Positions 1 to 7,928 of a DNA stretch of 64,000 nucleotides are shown one piece after another. The stretch is taken from assembly GCF_905397435.1 (NCBI RefSeq), contig NZ_CAJPVI010000015.1, positions 62,001 to 126,000 on the forward strand, given 5' to 3'. The DNA comes from Cupriavidus numazuensis (GTDB lineage Bacteria > Pseudomonadota > Gammaproteobacteria > Burkholderiales > Burkholderiaceae). The translations under genes were made by a program, and so were the position numbers. Each line of letters begins with the position of its first letter. Within the stretch, counting starts at the first letter, position 1. The notes below the pieces were generated by a model, which was given only the letters and a program-made list of their open reading frames with translations, searched no databases and was not told where the DNA came from.

Positions 1-208
1 TGCCACCGGCGCTGAAGATGCCGCCGGCGCCGCGCAGCACCAGCGCGCGGACTTCCGGGTCGGCCTCCGCCTGTCCCACCGCGGCGGCCAGCGCCGCCAC
101 GACTTCAGGCGCCAGCGCGTTGCGCGTGGCCGGGATGTTCAGCGTGGCGAACAGCACGCCGCCGGAGCGGCGAACGATCACGCCGTCGTTCTGGGAGGTG
201 TCTGGCAT
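1..208 (-). CDS. Enoyl-CoA hydratase/isomerase family protein (C-terminal part lies outside the window)
   Basis: Only the first 69 codons are present, reading from an ATG at 208 down to the window edge. The fragment has the crotonase N-terminal pattern: a beta strand ending in LNIPATRNAL, then a helix, then ALVLRGAGGIFSAGG. That last stretch is the oxyanion-hole segment in this family (usually FSAGGD). Crotonases hydrate trans-2-enoyl-CoA or catalyse related CoA-ester chemistry in the cytoplasm. The gene follows the acyl-CoA dehydrogenase by 34 nt on the same strand, so it probably acts after it in the same degradative route. The exact substrate cannot be read from this fragment. Confidence 0.85.
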   Translation of the reverse strand, partial: MPDTSQNDGVIVRRSGGVLFATLNIPATRNALAPEVVAALAAAVGQAEADPEVRALVLRGAGGIFSAGG

Positions 209-242
209 GGCAGTGTCTCGTCGAGTGTGGAAAGACACGCGC

Positions 243-1403
243 TCAGCCGCGCGACATCAGGCCCATCTGCTTGGCGATGACCTGCAGCATCACCTCGTCC
301 GCACCGCCGCCGATCGAGCCGAGGCGGAAATCGCGATACGCACGCGACGCATGGTTGTCCCACGTGTAGCCCATGCCGCCCTGGAACTGCATGCACCAGT
401 CAGCCACCTCGCGCGACAGGCGCCCGGCCTTGAGCTTGGCCATGGACGCCAGCTCGGTCACTTCGCCGCCGTTGATGTAGGTCTGCGTGGCGACATAGAC
501 CAGCGCGCGCAGCGCTTCCATCTCGGTCTTCAGTTCCGCCAGCTTGAACTGGATGAACTGGTTGTCGAGCAGCGGCTTGCCGAACGCGATGCGCTGGCGC
601 AGGTAGTCCGCGGTCTCCTCGATCAGTGCGGTACAGGCCAGGCGGCGCGCGGCACCGTTCAGGCGTTCTTCCTGGAACTGCTTCATCTGGTAGATGAAGC
701 CCATGCCCTCTTCGCCGATGCGGTTGCGCACCGGCACGCGCACTTCGTCAAAGAAGATCTGCGCGGTGTCGGAGCACCACATGCCGAACTTCTTGATCTT
801 CTGGATTTCCACGCCCTTCACGCGCTTGCCGTTCTCCTTGAGCGGCACCACGATCAGCGACTTGTTCTTGTGCACGGGGCCGTCGGACGTGTTGCACAGC
901 AGGCAGATCCAGTCGGCCTGCGTGCCGTTGGTGATCCACATCTTGGAGCCGGAGATCACGTAGTCGTCGCCGTCACGGCGTGCGCGCGTCTTCAGCGATG
1001 CCACGTCGGAGCCCGCTCCGGCTTCCGAGACGCCGATCGAGCACACCATGTCGCCGGCAATGGCGGGCGCCAGGAACTCGCGCTTGAGCGCGTCGGAACC
1101 GAACGCGGTCAGCGCCGGCGTAGCCATGTCGCACTGCACGCCAACGCCCATGCCGATGCCCTGCGCGCGCGCATAGCCGAGCGCCTCGGCCGCGGCGATC
1201 GCGTAGGAGAAGTCGAGCCCGAGGCCGCCGTATTCCACCGGCTTGGTAATGCCCAGGAAGCCGAGGTCCCCCATCTTCTTGAACAGTTCGTGCGCCGGGA
1301 AGATCTCGGCGGCTTCCCACTCATCGACATGCGGATCGATTTCCGCCGACACGAAGCGGCGGATGCTGTCCATGATATTGCGGTGGTCTTCGGTGTACAG
1401 CAT
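243..1403 (-). CDS. Acyl-CoA dehydrogenase
   Basis: The 386-residue product starts at MLYTEDHRNIM; a longer in-frame extension upstream would overlap the carboxylase gene and is not acyl-CoA-dehydrogenase-like. It shows the usual order: N-terminal helices, the MWITNGTQADW segment of the FAD/beta domain, FGKPLLDNQFIQ, and a C-terminal QGGMGYTWDNHASR. The position that carries the catalytic Glu in medium-chain enzymes is Asp here (TWDN). The Glu of FQEERL aligns with the base used by long-chain and isovaleryl types, so it is the likely base (inference). The enzyme makes the 2,3-enoyl-CoA that the neighbouring carboxylase and hydratase would use. That resembles leucine/isovalerate or acyclic terpene degradation. 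Confidence 0.93.
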   Translation of the reverse strand: MLYTEDHRNIMDSIRRFVSAEIDPHVDEWEAAEIFPAHELFKKMGDLGFLGITKPVEYGGLGLDFSYAIAAAEALGYARAQGIGMGVGVQCDMATPALTAFGSDALKREFLAPAIAGDMVCSIGVSEAGAGSDVASLKTRARRDGDDYVISGSKMWITNGTQADWICLLCNTSDGPVHKNKSLIVVPLKENGKRVKGVEIQKIKKFGMWCSDTAQIFFDEVRVPVRNRIGEEGMGFIYQMKQFQEERLNGAARRLACTALIEETADYLRQRIAFGKPLLDNQFIQFKLAELKTEMEALRALVYVATQTYINGGEVTELASMAKLKAGRLSREVADWCMQFQGGMGYTWDNHASRAYRDFRLGSIGGGADEVMLQVIAKQMGLMSRG

Positions 1404-1455
1404 GCTGGTCTCCAGGAATTCTTGTTGGCTTGTTGGCTTGATATTCGTTGATGGC

Positions 1456-3075
1456 TCAGAGGCGTGCCACGCCAAACTGCATGGCACGCGGCTCGCGGCG
1501 GCTGGCTTCGCGGGCGGTGGCCAGCACGAAGGCCAGCACGGCACGCGTGTCGCGCGGATCGATCACGCCATCGTCCAGCAGCAGGCCGCTGGTCACGAAG
1601 GCGCTGGCCTGGCGCTCGAAGTTGGCGACGATCTCGGCGGTCTGCGCCGCGAGTTGCGCTTCGTCCACGGCCTTGCCTTTGCGCTCGGCCTGCTGGCGCG
1701 CCACGATCTCCAGCGTCATGGCGGCCTGCTCGCCGCCCATCACCGCGGTGCGCGCATTGGGCCACGAAAAGCAGAAGCGCGGATGGAAGCCCCGGCCGCA
1801 CATGCCGAAATTGCCCGCGCCGAACGACGATCCGCAGTAGATCGTGATCTGCGGCACGGTGGAATTGGAAAGCGCCTGGATCATCTTCGAGCCGTGCTTG
1901 ATCATGCCCGCCTCTTCCGAGGCGCGCCCCACGATAAAGCCCGTGGTGTTCTGCAGGAACACAATCGGCGTGCCCGACTGGTTGCAGAGCTGGATGAACT
2001 GCGCGGCCTTGGTCGCGCCGGCCGGGTCGATCGGGCCGTTGTTGGTAATGAAGCCGACCGCGTGGCCTTCGATGCGCGCATGGCCGCAGACGGTGCCGGG
2101 GCCGTAGTCTGGCTTGAACGGCAGCCACGCGGAATCGTCGACGATGCGCGCGATGACTTCGCGCATGTCCACGGGGCGCTTCATGTCGAGCGTCATCACG
2201 CCATCGAGTTCGGCCGGGTCCAGGCGCGGCGCGCGGACCGGCTGCGCCGGAGCAAGAGCCACATCAGGCCAGTCCAGGCTCGCCACGATATCGCGCGCGG
2301 TGGCAATCGCATGCTCGTCGTCTTCGGCAAGGTACTCGGCCAGGCCGCTCACGGTCGCGTGCAGGTCGGCACCGCCGAGTTCCTCGTCGGTCGCAATCTC
2401 GCCGGTCGCGGCCTTGAGCAGCGGCGGGCCGGCCAGGAACGCGCGCGCGCGGTTGCGCACCATGACCACGTAGTCCGACAGGCCCGGCATGTAGGCGCCG
2501 CCAGCCGTGGACGAACCGTGCACCACGGTAATGACCGGCAGGCCGGCCGCCGAGAGGCGCGCCAGGTTGTAGAAGATGCTGCCGCCGCGGATGAACTTGT
2601 CGACGCGGTACTTGCGCAGGTTGGCGCCGGCCGATTCGACCAGGTGGATGAACGGCAGCCGGTTTTCCAGCGCGATCTCCTGGCAGCGCATGAGCTTCAT
2701 GTTGCCGGCCTCGGTCATGGCGCCGGCGTCGATGCCCGAGTCCGTCGCCAGCACCATGCAGCGCACGCCGCAGACGATGCCGATGCCGGCCACGAGCGAG
2801 CCGCCGGGAATCGACGTCTCATGGTTCGGGTCGTCCATGCCGAAGCCGGCCAGCGTGGCAATGGGCAGGAACGGCGCGCCGGCGTCGAGCAGGCGGCCGA
2901 TGCGCTCGCGCGGCAGCAGCGCGCCGCGCTTGGCAAAGGCCGGGCGGGCGCGCTCGGAGGCGGCCACGGCGCGCTGCTCCAGGCTGTGCAGGCGGTCGAT
3001 CAGGGCCTGCATGCCGGCGCGCTGGCTGGCAAACGAGTCGGAGGACGGGTCGATGCGTGTCTCGATGGGAATCAT
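1456..3075 (-). CDS. Acyl-CoA carboxylase, carboxyltransferase (beta) subunit
   Basis: The 539-residue protein, started at MIPIETRID, has both crotonase-fold halves of a biotin-dependent carboxyltransferase. The N half has GAPFLPIATLAGFGMDD, a glycine-rich GGSLVAGIGIVCGV and the GGAYMPGLSDY loop. The C half has GFITNNGPIDPAGATKAAQFI and QNTTGFIVGRASEEAG. It moves a carboxyl group from carboxybiotin to a 2-enoyl-CoA such as 3-methylcrotonyl- or geranyl-CoA; the sequence alone does not tell which. The biotin-carrying alpha subunit is not in the window and may lie beyond position 1. It is first in the operon with the dehydrogenase and hydratase and is divergent from the IclR gene. An ATG 36 nt upstream is an alternative start. 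Confidence 0.93.
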   Translation of the reverse strand: MIPIETRIDPSSDSFASQRAGMQALIDRLHSLEQRAVAASERARPAFAKRGALLPRERIGRLLDAGAPFLPIATLAGFGMDDPNHETSIPGGSLVAGIGIVCGVRCMVLATDSGIDAGAMTEAGNMKLMRCQEIALENRLPFIHLVESAGANLRKYRVDKFIRGGSIFYNLARLSAAGLPVITVVHGSSTAGGAYMPGLSDYVVMVRNRARAFLAGPPLLKAATGEIATDEELGGADLHATVSGLAEYLAEDDEHAIATARDIVASLDWPDVALAPAQPVRAPRLDPAELDGVMTLDMKRPVDMREVIARIVDDSAWLPFKPDYGPGTVCGHARIEGHAVGFITNNGPIDPAGATKAAQFIQLCNQSGTPIVFLQNTTGFIVGRASEEAGMIKHGSKMIQALSNSTVPQITIYCGSSFGAGNFGMCGRGFHPRFCFSWPNARTAVMGGEQAAMTLEIVARQQAERKGKAVDEAQLAAQTAEIVANFERQASAFVTSGLLLDDGVIDPRDTRAVLAFVLATAREASRREPRAMQFGVARL

Positions 3076-3150
3076 GGCGCTGGCTTGGTTGGCGTGATGG
3101 GAGGATTGCAAACCACCGCGCCCCGCGGGACAACATCAATCGCTCAGTTT

Positions 3151-3165
3151 GTGCATAATGTGCAC
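3151..3165. promoter_or_regulatory. Inverted repeat between divergent carboxylase and IclR genes
   Basis: GTGCA, 5 nt, TGCAC form a perfect dyad in the 128-bp divergent intergenic region. It lies 38 nt before the IclR start and about 75 nt before the carboxylase start. IclR proteins usually bind such palindromes and often also control their own gene, so this is the best operator candidate. Confidence 0.5.
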
Positions 3166-3203
3166 GCCCAACCCAATGCTCCCCGACCGGAAGCCGCCCG
3201 CGC

Positions 3204-3947
3204 ATGCCTGCCAAGCCATCTACGCCCAGTGGGGTCCAGAGCCTCACCCGCGCCTTCGCCCTGCTGGAACTGCTCGCCGAGCACCATGAAACCGGGTTAA
3301 CCCTGCAAGAACTGGCCATCAAGGCCGAGATCGACCGCACCACGGCCCACCGCATGGCCCGCTTCCTGGAGGCGGCTGGCTACATCGAGCGCGAGTCGGC
3401 CAGCAAGCGCCTGTACCTGGGCACCACGGCCATGTCGCTCGGCCTGCGCGCGATGAACCGCCCGCCGCCCGGCAGTGTGCTCGTGACCAAGATGAAGGCG
3501 CTCGCGCGCCTGACCGGCGACGCCGTATTCCTGATCGTACGCATCGGCGACCACGGCCATTGCCTGCACACCGAGGAAGGCAGCCACCGCATCAAGTCCT
3601 TCCACATGCTGACCGGCAGCTCGCGCCTGCTGGGCCAGGGCACGGGCAGCATGGCCTTGCTGGCGCGCCTGGACAACGACGCCGTGCGCGCGCACTACGA
3701 ACGCCACCGCGCCGAGTACGAAGCCAGCGGCCGCAGCCTGATGAAGCTGATGCGCGGCGTCGAACGCAGCCGCACGTGCGGCTACGCGCTGGCCGGCGCC
3801 GATGGCGTGGCCGGCGTCGGCTATGCACTGCCGATGGCCATGCACGCCGACGCGGCCATCAGCATTGTGTCGGCGGCATCACGCATGCCGGTGGCGCGCC
3901 GGCACGAGATGGGGCAGATCATTGGCGGGATGTTTGCGGGCGAGTGA
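3204..3947 (+). CDS. IclR family transcriptional regulator
   Basis: The 247-residue protein has an N-terminal winged helix-turn-helix at about residues 8-65 (LTLQELAIKAEIDRTTAHRM is the recognition region) and a C-terminal GAF-like ligand-binding domain. That domain includes LTGDAVFLIVRIGDHGHCLH and the closing VGYALPMAMHADAAISIVS. IclR proteins bind DNA as dimers or tetramers and respond to small aromatic or carboxylic effectors. The gene is divergent from the carboxylase-dehydrogenase-hydratase operon, which it probably controls. The start ATG gives the N-terminus expected for the family. Confidence 0.92.
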   Translation: MPAKPSTPSGVQSLTRAFALLELLAEHHETGLTLQELAIKAEIDRTTAHRMARFLEAAGYIERESASKRLYLGTTAMSLGLRAMNRPPPGSVLVTKMKALARLTGDAVFLIVRIGDHGHCLHTEEGSHRIKSFHMLTGSSRLLGQGTGSMALLARLDNDAVRAHYERHRAEYEASGRSLMKLMRGVERSRTCGYALAGADGVAGVGYALPMAMHADAAISIVSAASRMPVARRHEMGQIIGGMFAGE

Positions 3948-4040
3948 GGCGCGCCCTGCAACGTGCGAACGATGCCGCTGTGCAGGGCAGGTTCGCATCC
4001 GGGGGAATCCCCGTCGTCATCCCCTCAGGAGAACGGGCGG

Positions 4041-4080
4041 CTTGAATGAAAAGGCTGCGGGAACAGCCTCTTCGTTCAAG
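4041..4080. repeat. Long hairpin upstream of the DUF3703 operon
   Basis: A 17-bp stem with one G-U-type pair and one mismatch encloses a 6-nt loop. The arms begin CTTGAATGAA and end TTCGTTCAAG. There is no T-run after it, so it is not a classical terminator. It lies between the IclR stop and the start codon at 4139, where it could act as a 5' leader structure for the peroxidase operon. Confidence 0.6.
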
Positions 4081-4138
4081 CGCTGGAGGGCGTCGGTCCG
4101 CAGAATCAGCAGACCGAAACACTCTCCAGGAGCCCATC

Positions 4139-4495
4139 ATGTCTCGCATGTCAGACCGCCTCCGGCGGGCCATTGACGCCGAAATCCAACTCGCACGCAC
4201 CGCCGAGTTGCGCGGTGAGTTTCACACCGCGTTCCGGCAACTCGAACGTGCTCATGTCCTCGCGCAGCGGTCTACCGCGCATCACGTGCGCGTCCACTGG
4301 CTGATGCTGCGGTTTGCCATGCGGAACCGCCTGACGGGGGAAGCCATGGGACAGCTATGGCGTGTTGGGGCCGCCGCGCTGCTGACGCGGGTCGGCTTGC
4401 TGCCGTGGGGAAACCCGGGCGGATCTGGCGTGAGCGGCATCACGCCGTCCCCGGTTGCACCCGACCTGCAACGTGTCATCGACAGCGCCCAATGA
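4139..4495 (+). CDS. DUF3703 family protein
   Basis: The 118-residue protein is chosen from the ATG preceded by AGGAG with 6 nt spacing; an ATG 93 nt upstream falls inside the hairpin and is unlikely. The sequence has the helical DUF3703 pattern: RAIDAEIQLARTAELRGE, then AFRQLERAHVLAQRST, then HVRVHWLMLRFAMR. It ends in a more hydrophobic LWRVGAAALLTRVGLLPWG segment with the typical closing NPGGSGVS. The family has no established function. The stop overlaps the next start (ATGA), so it is translationally coupled to the lipoprotein and peroxidase genes. Confidence 0.8.
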   Translation: MSRMSDRLRRAIDAEIQLARTAELRGEFHTAFRQLERAHVLAQRSTAHHVRVHWLMLRFAMRNRLTGEAMGQLWRVGAAALLTRVGLLPWGNPGGSGVSGITPSPVAPDLQRVIDSAQ

Positions 4496-4953
4496 AGGCC
4501 AGCCCCATGCCATCCCCCGCCCGCGCCCTCTGCGCACTTGCGATGTTCTCAATGCTTTTTGCCGGCTACGGCTGCAGTACGCCGCCGCAGGACCTCGACC
4601 TGTCCCGCGACAAGTTCACGAACGACGGCCGCTACAGGGTCGCGATCCTCGCGCCGACGCCGGCGCCTGCCATCAACCAGATGCATGCCTGGACGGTCAG
4701 GCTGACCACGCCGGAAGGCCAGCCGGTCAGCGACGCCCAGTTCTCGGTGGCCGGCGGCATGCCGCAGCACGGCCACGGCTACCCGACGCAGCCGCGCGTC
4801 ACGCGCGGCCCCGAGGCAGGCACCTACCTGCTCCAGGGCATGAAGTTCAGCATGAGCGGATGGTGGGACCTCAAGCTGGGCATTCGCGCGGCGCCAGGCC
4901 CCGACACGGTGGCGTTCAACATCGTTGTCGACCCTGCTTCGCAGCGCCAATGA
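4492..4953 (+). CDS. FixH/YtkA-like exported protein
   Basis: The 153-residue product starts in the ATGA overlap with the DUF3703 gene. It has a hydrophobic signal ending AGYGC, possibly a lipoprotein site although the residues before Cys are not the best lipobox. A beta-sandwich follows with the YtkA/FixH pattern: MHAWTVRLTTPEGQPVSDAQ, then GGMPQHGHGYPTQPRVT, and GTYLLQGMKFSMSGWWDLKL. In this superfamily the Met/His-rich GGMPQHGHG part has been linked to copper handling, but that role is inferred here. It lies between a DUF3703 gene and a di-haem peroxidase and overlaps both by 4 nt. Confidence 0.8.
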   Translation: MKASPMPSPARALCALAMFSMLFAGYGCSTPPQDLDLSRDKFTNDGRYRVAILAPTPAPAINQMHAWTVRLTTPEGQPVSDAQFSVAGGMPQHGHGYPTQPRVTRGPEAGTYLLQGMKFSMSGWWDLKLGIRAAPGPDTVAFNIVVDPASQRQ

Positions 4954-6236
4954 TGAAGTCCCGCCTGAAGGCCGTCGTGGCGATTGGCGGCGCACTCATG
5001 GCAATCGCCCTCGCGTTGCGGGTGTCGGCATCCCCGCCGCAATCCGCGTTGCGTGACCCTTGGCTGCCGGATGACCTGCGGACACTCGCGAGCCTGCAAC
5101 TGGACCCATCCAGGCCGCGCCCCGCGGACCCCTCCAATGCCTACGAAGCAAGCGGCAATGCGGCCAGTCTTGGCCGCGCGCTCTTCAGCGACGCCCGCCT
5201 GAGCCGCAATGGCCGTGTCTCGTGCGCAAGTTGCCATCAGCCGAACGGCCAGTTCGAGGATGGACGTCCCGTGGGGCTTGGCATTGCCACAGGCACGCGC
5301 CGGACCATGCCGGTGATGGGCGCGTCTGGCGCCCCGTTCCTGTTCTGGGACGGCCGCAAGGACAGCCTGTGGTCGCAGGCACTGGGACCCATGGAGGACG
5401 CCGCCGAGCATGGCGGCAATCGGGTGCGCTTTGTCCGGATCATGCAGGCGAACTACGCGACGCAGTACGCGCAGGTCTTCGGGCCGCTGCCGGCCATGCC
5501 CGCGCTTCCGACGGATGCCTCGCCACTGGGCACGCAGGAAGAGCGGGCGGCCTGGGCCGCCCTGCCGTCCGCCACGCGCGAACAGGTGAATCGCGTGTTC
5601 GCCAACATGGGCAAGGCCATCGCCGCCTATGAAAGCCGCGTGCGATATGGTCCTTCGCGTTTCGACCGCTATGTGGGATCCACCCTCGCCGCGGATCGCC
5701 GCGGACAGGACGTGCTCACTGCGCAGGAGGTGCGCGGACTCAGGCTGTTCCTCGGCAAGGGACAGTGCATCACTTGCCACAACGGACCAATGCTGAGCGA
5801 CCAGGCGTTCCATAACACGGGGATACCACCGTTGAACCCCGCACGTCCGGAGCGCGGGCGGGCCGACGCCATCCCGAAACTGCTGCGCGACGAATTCAAT
5901 TGCCTTGGACCATTCAGCGATGCCAGCCCCGAACAGTGCGCGGAGCTGAACTTCCTGGCAAAAGACGATCCTGCCCATCTTGGCGCCTTTCGCACGCCGA
6001 GCCTGCGCAATGTCGCAGAACGAGCGCCTTATATGCATGCCGGGCAGTTCGCCACGCTGACTGACGTGGTCCGGCACTACGCGAAAGCTCCGCCCGCGGC
6101 AATTGGGACAAGCGAACTGGCACCCGCTGGCGAGGCACCGGGATCACGGCAGGCAATCCGGCTGTCGCCGCAGGACGTCGAAGACCTGGCTGCATTTCTT
6201 GGCACCCTGACCGGCACCATCGATCAGCCCCGTTAG
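4950..6236 (+). CDS. Di-haem cytochrome c peroxidase / MauG family protein
   Basis: The 428-residue protein begins in an ATGA overlap with the preceding gene; a second ATG follows directly. It has a signal peptide (about residues 1-28), a first haem site CASCH at 92-96 and a second CITCH at 273-277. The intervening sequences are typical of bacterial cytochrome c peroxidases (MPVMGASGAPFLFWDGR; GAFRTPSLRNVAERAPYMH near the C-terminus). It would act in the periplasm, reducing peroxide or oxidising a protein partner. The co-transcribed FixH-like and DUF3703 proteins suggest a fixed three-protein unit. Its stop overlaps that of the AraC gene on the other strand (TTAG). Confidence 0.9.
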   Translation: MMKSRLKAVVAIGGALMAIALALRVSASPPQSALRDPWLPDDLRTLASLQLDPSRPRPADPSNAYEASGNAASLGRALFSDARLSRNGRVSCASCHQPNGQFEDGRPVGLGIATGTRRTMPVMGASGAPFLFWDGRKDSLWSQALGPMEDAAEHGGNRVRFVRIMQANYATQYAQVFGPLPAMPALPTDASPLGTQEERAAWAALPSATREQVNRVFANMGKAIAAYESRVRYGPSRFDRYVGSTLAADRRGQDVLTAQEVRGLRLFLGKGQCITCHNGPMLSDQAFHNTGIPPLNPARPERGRADAIPKLLRDEFNCLGPFSDASPEQCAELNFLAKDDPAHLGAFRTPSLRNVAERAPYMHAGQFATLTDVVRHYAKAPPAAIGTSELAPAGEAPGSRQAIRLSPQDVEDLAAFLGTLTGTIDQPR

Positions 6237-7099
6237 GAGGACGGTGCACGCATCCGTTCGCTCAGCGGCCCTTTCATCTGCATCGCGGACGGTGCCAGTC
6301 CGAACATGGTCCGGCACGTGCGCGACAGATGGGCTGAATCGGCAAAGCCGGCGGCGTGCGCGGCACTGGCGAGGTTGTCGCCGCGCATGAGGATTTCCCA
6401 CGCTTTCAGCAGCCGGCGCCAAAGCTGGTAGGTCCGCAGCGGCATCCCGGTTTCTTCGACAAAGACATGGCGGAACCGGCTCGGGGACAGGTGCACGACC
6501 GCCGCCACGTCTTCGAGCGCCAGCGTATTGCCATCCTGCGCACGGAGATGCTCGATCGCCGCCAGCACCCGTGGATCCGATGGCACGTGCGGGATGGTCC
6601 GCGACAGCGAACTCACCAGTGCCTGCGCGGCGCCTTGCACGGCTTCGGCAGTCCGGGTCAGGCGCCACGCCTGCTCCAGCGCCGGGACCACGCCAGCCAG
6701 CATCTCTTCGCTCAGGAACTCGACCTGCCCACCCATCCTTGCCGACAGCGCGCGGCCCTCCTGCGTCTCCGGCTCGATGAACAGCACCGCGCTCCAGTCG
6801 CACGACGAGACATCGATGCTGTGCACCGCGCGGGACGGCACCAGTGCGCCATGGCAGGCGATCGATGGTCCGCGATGGCCCGACTGGACCTGAAGACCCG
6901 AAGGCGCCCCAATCACCAGCTGGATCGCGTAGTGCGAGTGCGGCGCGACCGCGCCGCCTCCGGAACCGATGAACAGGCAGCCTCCAGTCCAGGCAACGTA
7001 ATCGCCCTGGTATCGCGCGGGCGCCGTCCCGGAGCGCTGCACACTGTCCTCCGTGTTCGCCGGGTCGGTCGGGCTCCCTTGGGAATCGCGTCGGGTCAT
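6233..7099 (-). CDS. AraC family transcriptional regulator
   Basis: The protein has an N-terminal cupin-like sensing part (HSHYAIQLVIG, then CHGALVPSRAVHSIDV). Its C-terminal double helix-turn-helix includes LALEDVAAVVHLSPSRFRHV and AHAAGFADSAHLSRTCRTMF. The start is uncertain: ATG at 7099 gives 288 residues, and a GTG at 7159 would add 20. Neither has a clear ribosome site. Convergent overlap with the cytochrome peroxidase gene makes it a possible but unproven regulator of that operon; its upstream region faces the hypothetical membrane protein gene. Confidence 0.87.
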   Translation of the reverse strand: MTRRDSQGSPTDPANTEDSVQRSGTAPARYQGDYVAWTGGCLFIGSGGGAVAPHSHYAIQLVIGAPSGLQVQSGHRGPSIACHGALVPSRAVHSIDVSSCDWSAVLFIEPETQEGRALSARMGGQVEFLSEEMLAGVVPALEQAWRLTRTAEAVQGAAQALVSSLSRTIPHVPSDPRVLAAIEHLRAQDGNTLALEDVAAVVHLSPSRFRHVFVEETGMPLRTYQLWRRLLKAWEILMRGDNLASAAHAAGFADSAHLSRTCRTMFGLAPSAMQMKGPLSERMRAPSS

Positions 7100-7209
7100 G
7101 CCTTGCTTAGCTGTGGGGTTTTGATGGTTCGGCGGATTGCCTCCCAGTAGAAGCTTCACGCGCCGGCGCTAGTGTCGCATGGCACGCGCGCAGGAGTGCA
7201 CTGCACCGT

Positions 7210-7716
7210 TCAGGGCAACCGGGCCATCAGCCGGTCGCGCAGCGACGGCGGCAGCACGAGCCTGCCTTTGCCGTCAGCGGCAGCCGCATCGAACACCAGC
7301 ACGCTGCGATCCCAGTGCAGGCGGACCGGTCCCGAGTTCGGGACGGTGCGCTGGGCCAGCACGACATTGCGGCCCGCGCTGTACACGCGCACCAGCACCT
7401 TGTGCTGCGAGAGGTAGCAGTACTCCGCTTCATACCTGGCGGAAGCATCCGGCATGGGCAGGCGCCGGCAGTTGTGGGCGCCGGCGCGCTCCCAGGCACC
7501 GCTGCCATAGACGATGGCCGTCCACATCGCGCCCAGCGCCAGCCCGCAGCGCGTGACGGCGGCAGCGAGCCGCATGGCGCGTTCGCGTCGGCCTTCGCGC
7601 CGCGAAAACACGAACCACACCGCACGCGCCACGCCGAGCACCAGCACCAGTACCGCCACCCCGGCCAGGTGGAAATAGAACGATGATTCCGGCATGGTTG
7701 CCATGGCATGGCTCAT
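7210..7716 (-). CDS. Hypothetical membrane protein
   Basis: The 168-residue product is started at MSHAMATMPESS because GGGGAG lies 5 nt before that ATG; an ATG 45 nt upstream has a weaker site. Two hydrophobic segments are visible: FHLAGVAVLVLVLGVARAVW at about 15-34, and around CGLALGAMWTAIVYGSGAW. An apparently extracytoplasmic C-terminal part has two Cys (HNCRRLP, EYCYLSQ) and a beta-rich tail. I recognise no family. It is on the same strand as the HPt gene but separated from it by about 210 nt with its own AT-rich upstream region, so it may be transcribed separately. Confidence 0.6.
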   Translation of the reverse strand: MSHAMATMPESSFYFHLAGVAVLVLVLGVARAVWFVFSRREGRRERAMRLAAAVTRCGLALGAMWTAIVYGSGAWERAGAHNCRRLPMPDASARYEAEYCYLSQHKVLVRVYSAGRNVVLAQRTVPNSGPVRLHWDRSVLVFDAAAADGKGRLVLPPSLRDRLMARLP

Positions 7717-7865
7717 GACCGCTCCCCAGACAAGCGTGGATGGAAACCCAGACTCCGTCATTCATTCCGCGCACACATGAAATTCGCGTTTTAATTTTGA
7801 TTAATTCATTATTCCCGCGCGGAATTCAAATAATAATAATCGCGACCATGGATATTTAAATCCGG

Positions 7866-7893
7866 GGAATTACGGTGCATTACCGTGAATTCC
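7866..7893. repeat. Imperfect palindrome downstream of the HPt gene
   Basis: GGAATT-ACGGT, a 5-nt centre, ACCGT-G-AATTCC pair apart from one bulged G. A second 15-bp dyad (ATTCC, 5 nt, GGAAT) lies at 7811-7825 in the same AT-rich stretch 7717-7928. One could end the phosphorelay transcript and the other could control the membrane-protein gene. Neither has a T-run. Confidence 0.4.
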
Positions 7894-7928
7894 AACGCAT
7901 CATGGCAAACGAGAGAAGAGCCTCAACG

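Noticed and set aside
18-1451. Long open frame on the plus strand opposite the acyl-CoA dehydrogenase
   Set aside because: It is the reverse shadow of a clear gene in very GC-rich DNA. The translation is rich in Arg, His and Ala and has no family pattern.
1243-3300. 685-codon plus-strand frame opposite the carboxylase
   Set aside because: Another shadow. The minus-strand protein has complete carboxyltransferase motifs and the plus-strand one has none.
3960-4040. Riboswitch before the DUF3703 operon
   Set aside because: The GC-rich leader and hairpin do not match any riboswitch consensus I know; kept only as a hairpin.
7762-7928. Possible small RNA in the AT-rich gap after the HPt gene
   Set aside because: Two short dyads are present, but no clear promoter and terminator pair for an RNA could be seen.
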